Of a stretch of 64,000 nt of DNA, positions 63,089-64,000 are shown one piece after another; position 1 is the first letter of the stretch, and the number at the start of each line of letters is the position of its first letter. Location of the stretch: NCBI GenBank assembly GCA_028706315.1, contig JAQWBP010000006.1:1-64000 (forward strand), in the 5' to 3' direction. The position numbers and the translations under genes were made by a program. The notes under the pieces were generated by a model. The model had not been told where the DNA came from and did not search any database. It worked only from the letters and a program-made list of their open reading frames with translations. The stretch comes from Syntrophomonadaceae bacterium. Its GTDB lineage: Bacteria; Bacillota; Syntrophomonadia; Syntrophomonadales; Syntrophomonadaceae.

Positions 63089-63127
63089 AAACCCCTGGCT
63101 GAAGATTGCAGACCCGGGGTTTTTTTA
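63089..63127 (+). terminator. Rho-independent terminator of the rib operon
   Basis: AAACCCCTGG (63089-63098) and CCCGGGGTTT (63113-63122) form a stem with one mismatch, followed by a T-run. Confidence 0.9.
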
Positions 63128-63362
63128 TAAACTTAGATAAGTTTCGACGTGATGTGATCATATTTAGCTTTGTTTTACAGATATTTGGCAATATAGATTG
63201 AAATAACTGATGGCAAGTAGTAAAATTTTCAATAACACATATATAAGAGAAAACAACAAAATTATACAATTAGATATATAACTTATTTTATTTGCTTTTT
63301 TACGCTTTAGATAATATGTAATGTGTGCAAATCAAATTTGCGATAAACAAGGGGTGAAGATC

Positions 63363-64000
63363 ATGGTTATTATTGGACTCATAGTAATTTTGCTGTTGGT
63401 TCTATCCTTACCTTTTGCCATCAAAAAAGTTGAGGAAAATCTGGAACCCTTTTTATTTGTTATGGGCATATCAGCTGCCTTGATTTCTGGAAAAATGAAT
63501 GGGGAACTAGCTCTGGAGGCGGTAAAGGAGCCAATTATGATAGCAGCGGCTGTTTTAATAGCTGGAGCTGCCTTCTTCCTTTTGAAAGATCATTTTTCAA
63601 AATTTATGAGCAGAATATTTAAAAAGGTACCAGTTGCGCTGGTTGTTTTTCTTGTGGTGCTAATACTTGGCTTGCTCTCAAGCGTAATCACAGCAATAAT
63701 AGCATCTATTATCCTGGTAGAGATTATTTTTCAACTTCCTATGCAGAGGCAGAATAAAGTTGTCATTTGTGTACTAGCCTGTTTTTCGATAGGCTTAGGC
63801 GCAACCTTAACCCCGATAGGTGAACCGCTGGCAACTATTGCCATCTCGAAATTGAATCAAAGTTTTTTTTACCTCTTTCATTTACTAGGCAAATATGTTA
63901 TTCCGGCTGTTGTAGGTTTTGCACTTCTGGCGGCAATGTATACCGTAAAAGTTACCCGTTCTGGTGGGGCTACTTCAGCAGTTGCTGCAACATCTGACGC
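63363..64000 (+). CDS. DUF1646-like membrane transporter (partial, 3' end cut)
   Basis: The open frame from the ATG at 63363 runs to the window end (over 210 codons) with a row of hydrophobic segments (IIGLIVILLLVLSLPFAIKK, then FVMGISAALISGK and later SVITAIIASIILVEII). The segment LGATLTPIGEPLATIA resembles the core of the ArsB/NhaD ion-transporter superfamily, and the pattern fits DUF1646. Substrate unknown, perhaps a cation or an anion. AAGGGGTG precedes the ATG. Confidence 0.65.
   Translation, partial: MVIIGLIVILLLVLSLPFAIKKVEENLEPFLFVMGISAALISGKMNGELALEAVKEPIMIAAAVLIAGAAFFLLKDHFSKFMSRIFKKVPVALVVFLVVLILGLLSSVITAIIASIILVEIIFQLPMQRQNKVVICVLACFSIGLGATLTPIGEPLATIAISKLNQSFFYLFHLLGKYVIPAVVGFALLAAMYTVKVTRSGGATSAVAATSD

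Overview
This window looks like chromosomal DNA of a low-GC, endospore-forming member of the Clostridia (Firmicutes). Most genes lie on the + strand with strong AGGAGG-type ribosome binding sites, and GTG and TTG starts are common. Sporulation genes (spoVFA/spoVFB for dipicolinate synthase, spoVS, a SpoIIIE/FtsK translocase) and Gram-positive gene neighbours (tepA-ylzJ, rny-ymdB-spoVS, yicC-remA-gmk-rpoZ-coaBC, priA-def-fmt-rsmB-rlmN-prpC-prkC-rsgA-rpe) support this. A butyryl-CoA:acetate CoA-transferase-like gene suggests an anaerobe that makes or oxidises butyrate, perhaps Syntrophomonas-like; that genus guess is an inference. No rRNA, tRNA, CRISPR array, prophage or intact transposase gene was seen.

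Layout. 1-8,300: the tail of one gene, an APC permease, a metallophosphoesterase, an MFS transporter overlapping a DUF436 gene, then rqcH (NFACT) and uspA on the - strand with an orphan gene between them. 8,300-14,400: lysine/DAP and dipicolinate genes (dapB, spoVFA, spoVFB, asd, dapG, dapA). DapA and DapB make the DAP precursors for lysine and peptidoglycan, and SpoVFAB diverts the DapA product into spore dipicolinate. 14,500-24,300: rnjA/B-type RNase J, tepA-ylzJ, uppP, spoIIIE, an HTH-pseudokinase, a RodZ-like gene, rimO, pgsA. 24,400-38,900: CoA-transferase, an FtsH-like protease, cinA, thpR, recA behind a LexA box, rny, ymdB, spoVS, a dipeptidase, a PHP phosphoesterase, a LysM-NlpC/P60 hydrolase and an unusual uracil-DNA-glycosylase-like protein. 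39,200-41,900: a large Ca2+-type P-ATPase. 42,400-59,000: a dense housekeeping block covering RNA, translation and Ser/Thr signalling. 59,000-63,100: an FMN-riboswitch-controlled riboflavin operon (ribD, ribE, ribBA, ribH). The window ends inside a DUF1646-like membrane transporter.

The most unusual content is non-coding. Three related repeats (near 7.7, 24.3 and 60.5 kb) appear in graded states. The largest inserts a roughly 220-nt, 60% GC, probably structured core inside the riboflavin operon, just before ribE. ribE itself seems to start at AUU and rny at AUA. remA has a hairpin filling the gap between its Shine-Dalgarno sequence and its ATG, and a 14-bp hairpin abuts the Shine-Dalgarno of the CoA-transferase gene. 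A second repeat family, with CGCGGATT-type units arranged as a large palindrome, lies at 42.0-42.3 kb between 14-bp direct repeats and has a relative at 9.2 kb.
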